A stretch of DNA of 6,410 nt, from assembly GCA_910588455.1 (NCBI GenBank), contig CAJUPG010000093.1:389-6798 (forward strand). The letters are read 5' to 3'. Shown here piece after piece: positions 6,156-6,410 of the stretch. Origin of the DNA: an uncultured Oscillospiraceae bacterium. GTDB taxonomy: Bacteria; Bacillota; Clostridia; Oscillospirales; Oscillospiraceae. The notes below the pieces were generated by a model. The model did no database searches. It was not told where the DNA came from and saw nothing but the letters and a program-made list of their open reading frames with translations. A program made the translations under genes and the position numbers. The stretch's first letter is position 1, and every line of letters begins with the position of its first letter.

Positions 6156-6410
6156 TGCCAATCCACCTCCTGTTCATAGTCGGCGATGACCTTGCCGTCG
6201 GACAGCCGCACAACCCGCTTGGCCGTAGCGGCGATGCCGTCGTCGTGGGTAATCAGCAGAATCGTGGTGCCCCCCCGGTACAGGTCCCGGAGAATTTCCA
6301 GCACGTGCTTGCCGGTTTTGGAGTCCAGCGCGCCGGTGGGCTCGTCGGCCATAATAATGGGGGGCTTGGTGGCGATGGCCCGGGCGATGGCCACCCGCTG
6401 CTGCTGGCCG
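6152..6410 (-). CDS. MacB/LolD-type ABC transporter ATP-binding protein (C-terminal part)
   Basis: Only the last 85 codons are present; the gene runs off the right edge of the window. What remains holds the end of the signature motif (GQQQRVAIARA), Walker B with the catalytic glutamate (IIMADEP), the D-loop (GALDSKTG) and the switch histidine (LLITHD). The tail RVVRLSDGKVIADYE is the usual end of the LolD/MacB/FtsE ATPase group, which pairs with FtsX-fold permeases. Its TGA overlaps the GTG start of the permease gene, so the two are almost certainly made as partners. The Walker A motif lies outside the window. Confidence 0.95.
   Translation of the reverse strand, partial: GQQQRVAIARAIATKPPIIMADEPTGALDSKTGKHVLEILRDLYRGGTTILLITHDDGIAATAKRVVRLSDGKVIADYEQEVDWQ
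6153..6171 (-). promoter_or_regulatory. Ribosome binding site and GTGA stop/start overlap of the permease gene
   Basis: AGGAGG lies inside the last ATPase codons, with 4 bases to the TTG at 6161 and 10 bases to the GTG at 6155. The GTG overlaps the ATPase stop (TGA 6154-6152), a common arrangement for coupled translation of ATPase and permease. I prefer the GTG because the resulting MN(L) start matches related permeases, although the TTG spacing is also tolerable. Confidence 0.6.

Overview
The window looks like chromosomal DNA of a Gram-positive gut anaerobe of the Oscillospiraceae type (Bacillota/Clostridia). The reasons are the fairly high G+C, strong AGGAGG ribosome binding sites, an S-layer-homology (SLH) surface protein, and ABC-type sugar-uptake remnants beside a cytosolic GH32 enzyme. 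The lineage is inferred from style, not from a marker gene.

Left part (1-1790). The last 35 codons of an unidentified plus-strand protein end at 108. On the minus strand from about 1790 down to 105 lies a piece of a sucrose/fructan-utilisation operon. In order of transcription it holds the last ~20 codons of what looks like an ABC sugar-binding protein, a perfect 12-bp intercistronic hairpin, a complete GH32 beta-fructofuranosidase, and the first 17 codons of what may be a PfkB-type fructokinase. Both outer genes are cut off. One runs head-on into the plus-strand gene tail at ~105-110, the other into the start of a plus-strand membrane-protein gene at ~1771-1790. The GH32 gene therefore sits on a ~1.66-kb segment bounded by two breakpoints. 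This is the most notable feature of the window: either an illegitimate insertion or rearrangement, or an assembly chimera.

Middle (1771-2571). A six-helix membrane protein resembling the YesL/DUF624 family reads on the plus strand. It has no recognisable ribosome binding site, because the breakpoint appears to have removed it. The gene ends at a strong hairpin that can serve as terminator for both convergent transcripts.

Right part (2570-6410, minus strand). Three tightly spaced genes form an operon: the C-terminal part of a MacB/LolD-type ABC ATPase (cut by the window edge), a MacB/FtsX-type permease whose start overlaps the ATPase stop as GTGA, and, 19 bases on, a 765-residue secreted protein with three N-terminal SLH domains. 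The layout suggests an ABC export or envelope-stress module expressed together with a wall-anchored surface protein. I see no CRISPR array, tRNA, rRNA, transposase or phage gene, and no gene-free stretch over 300 bases.
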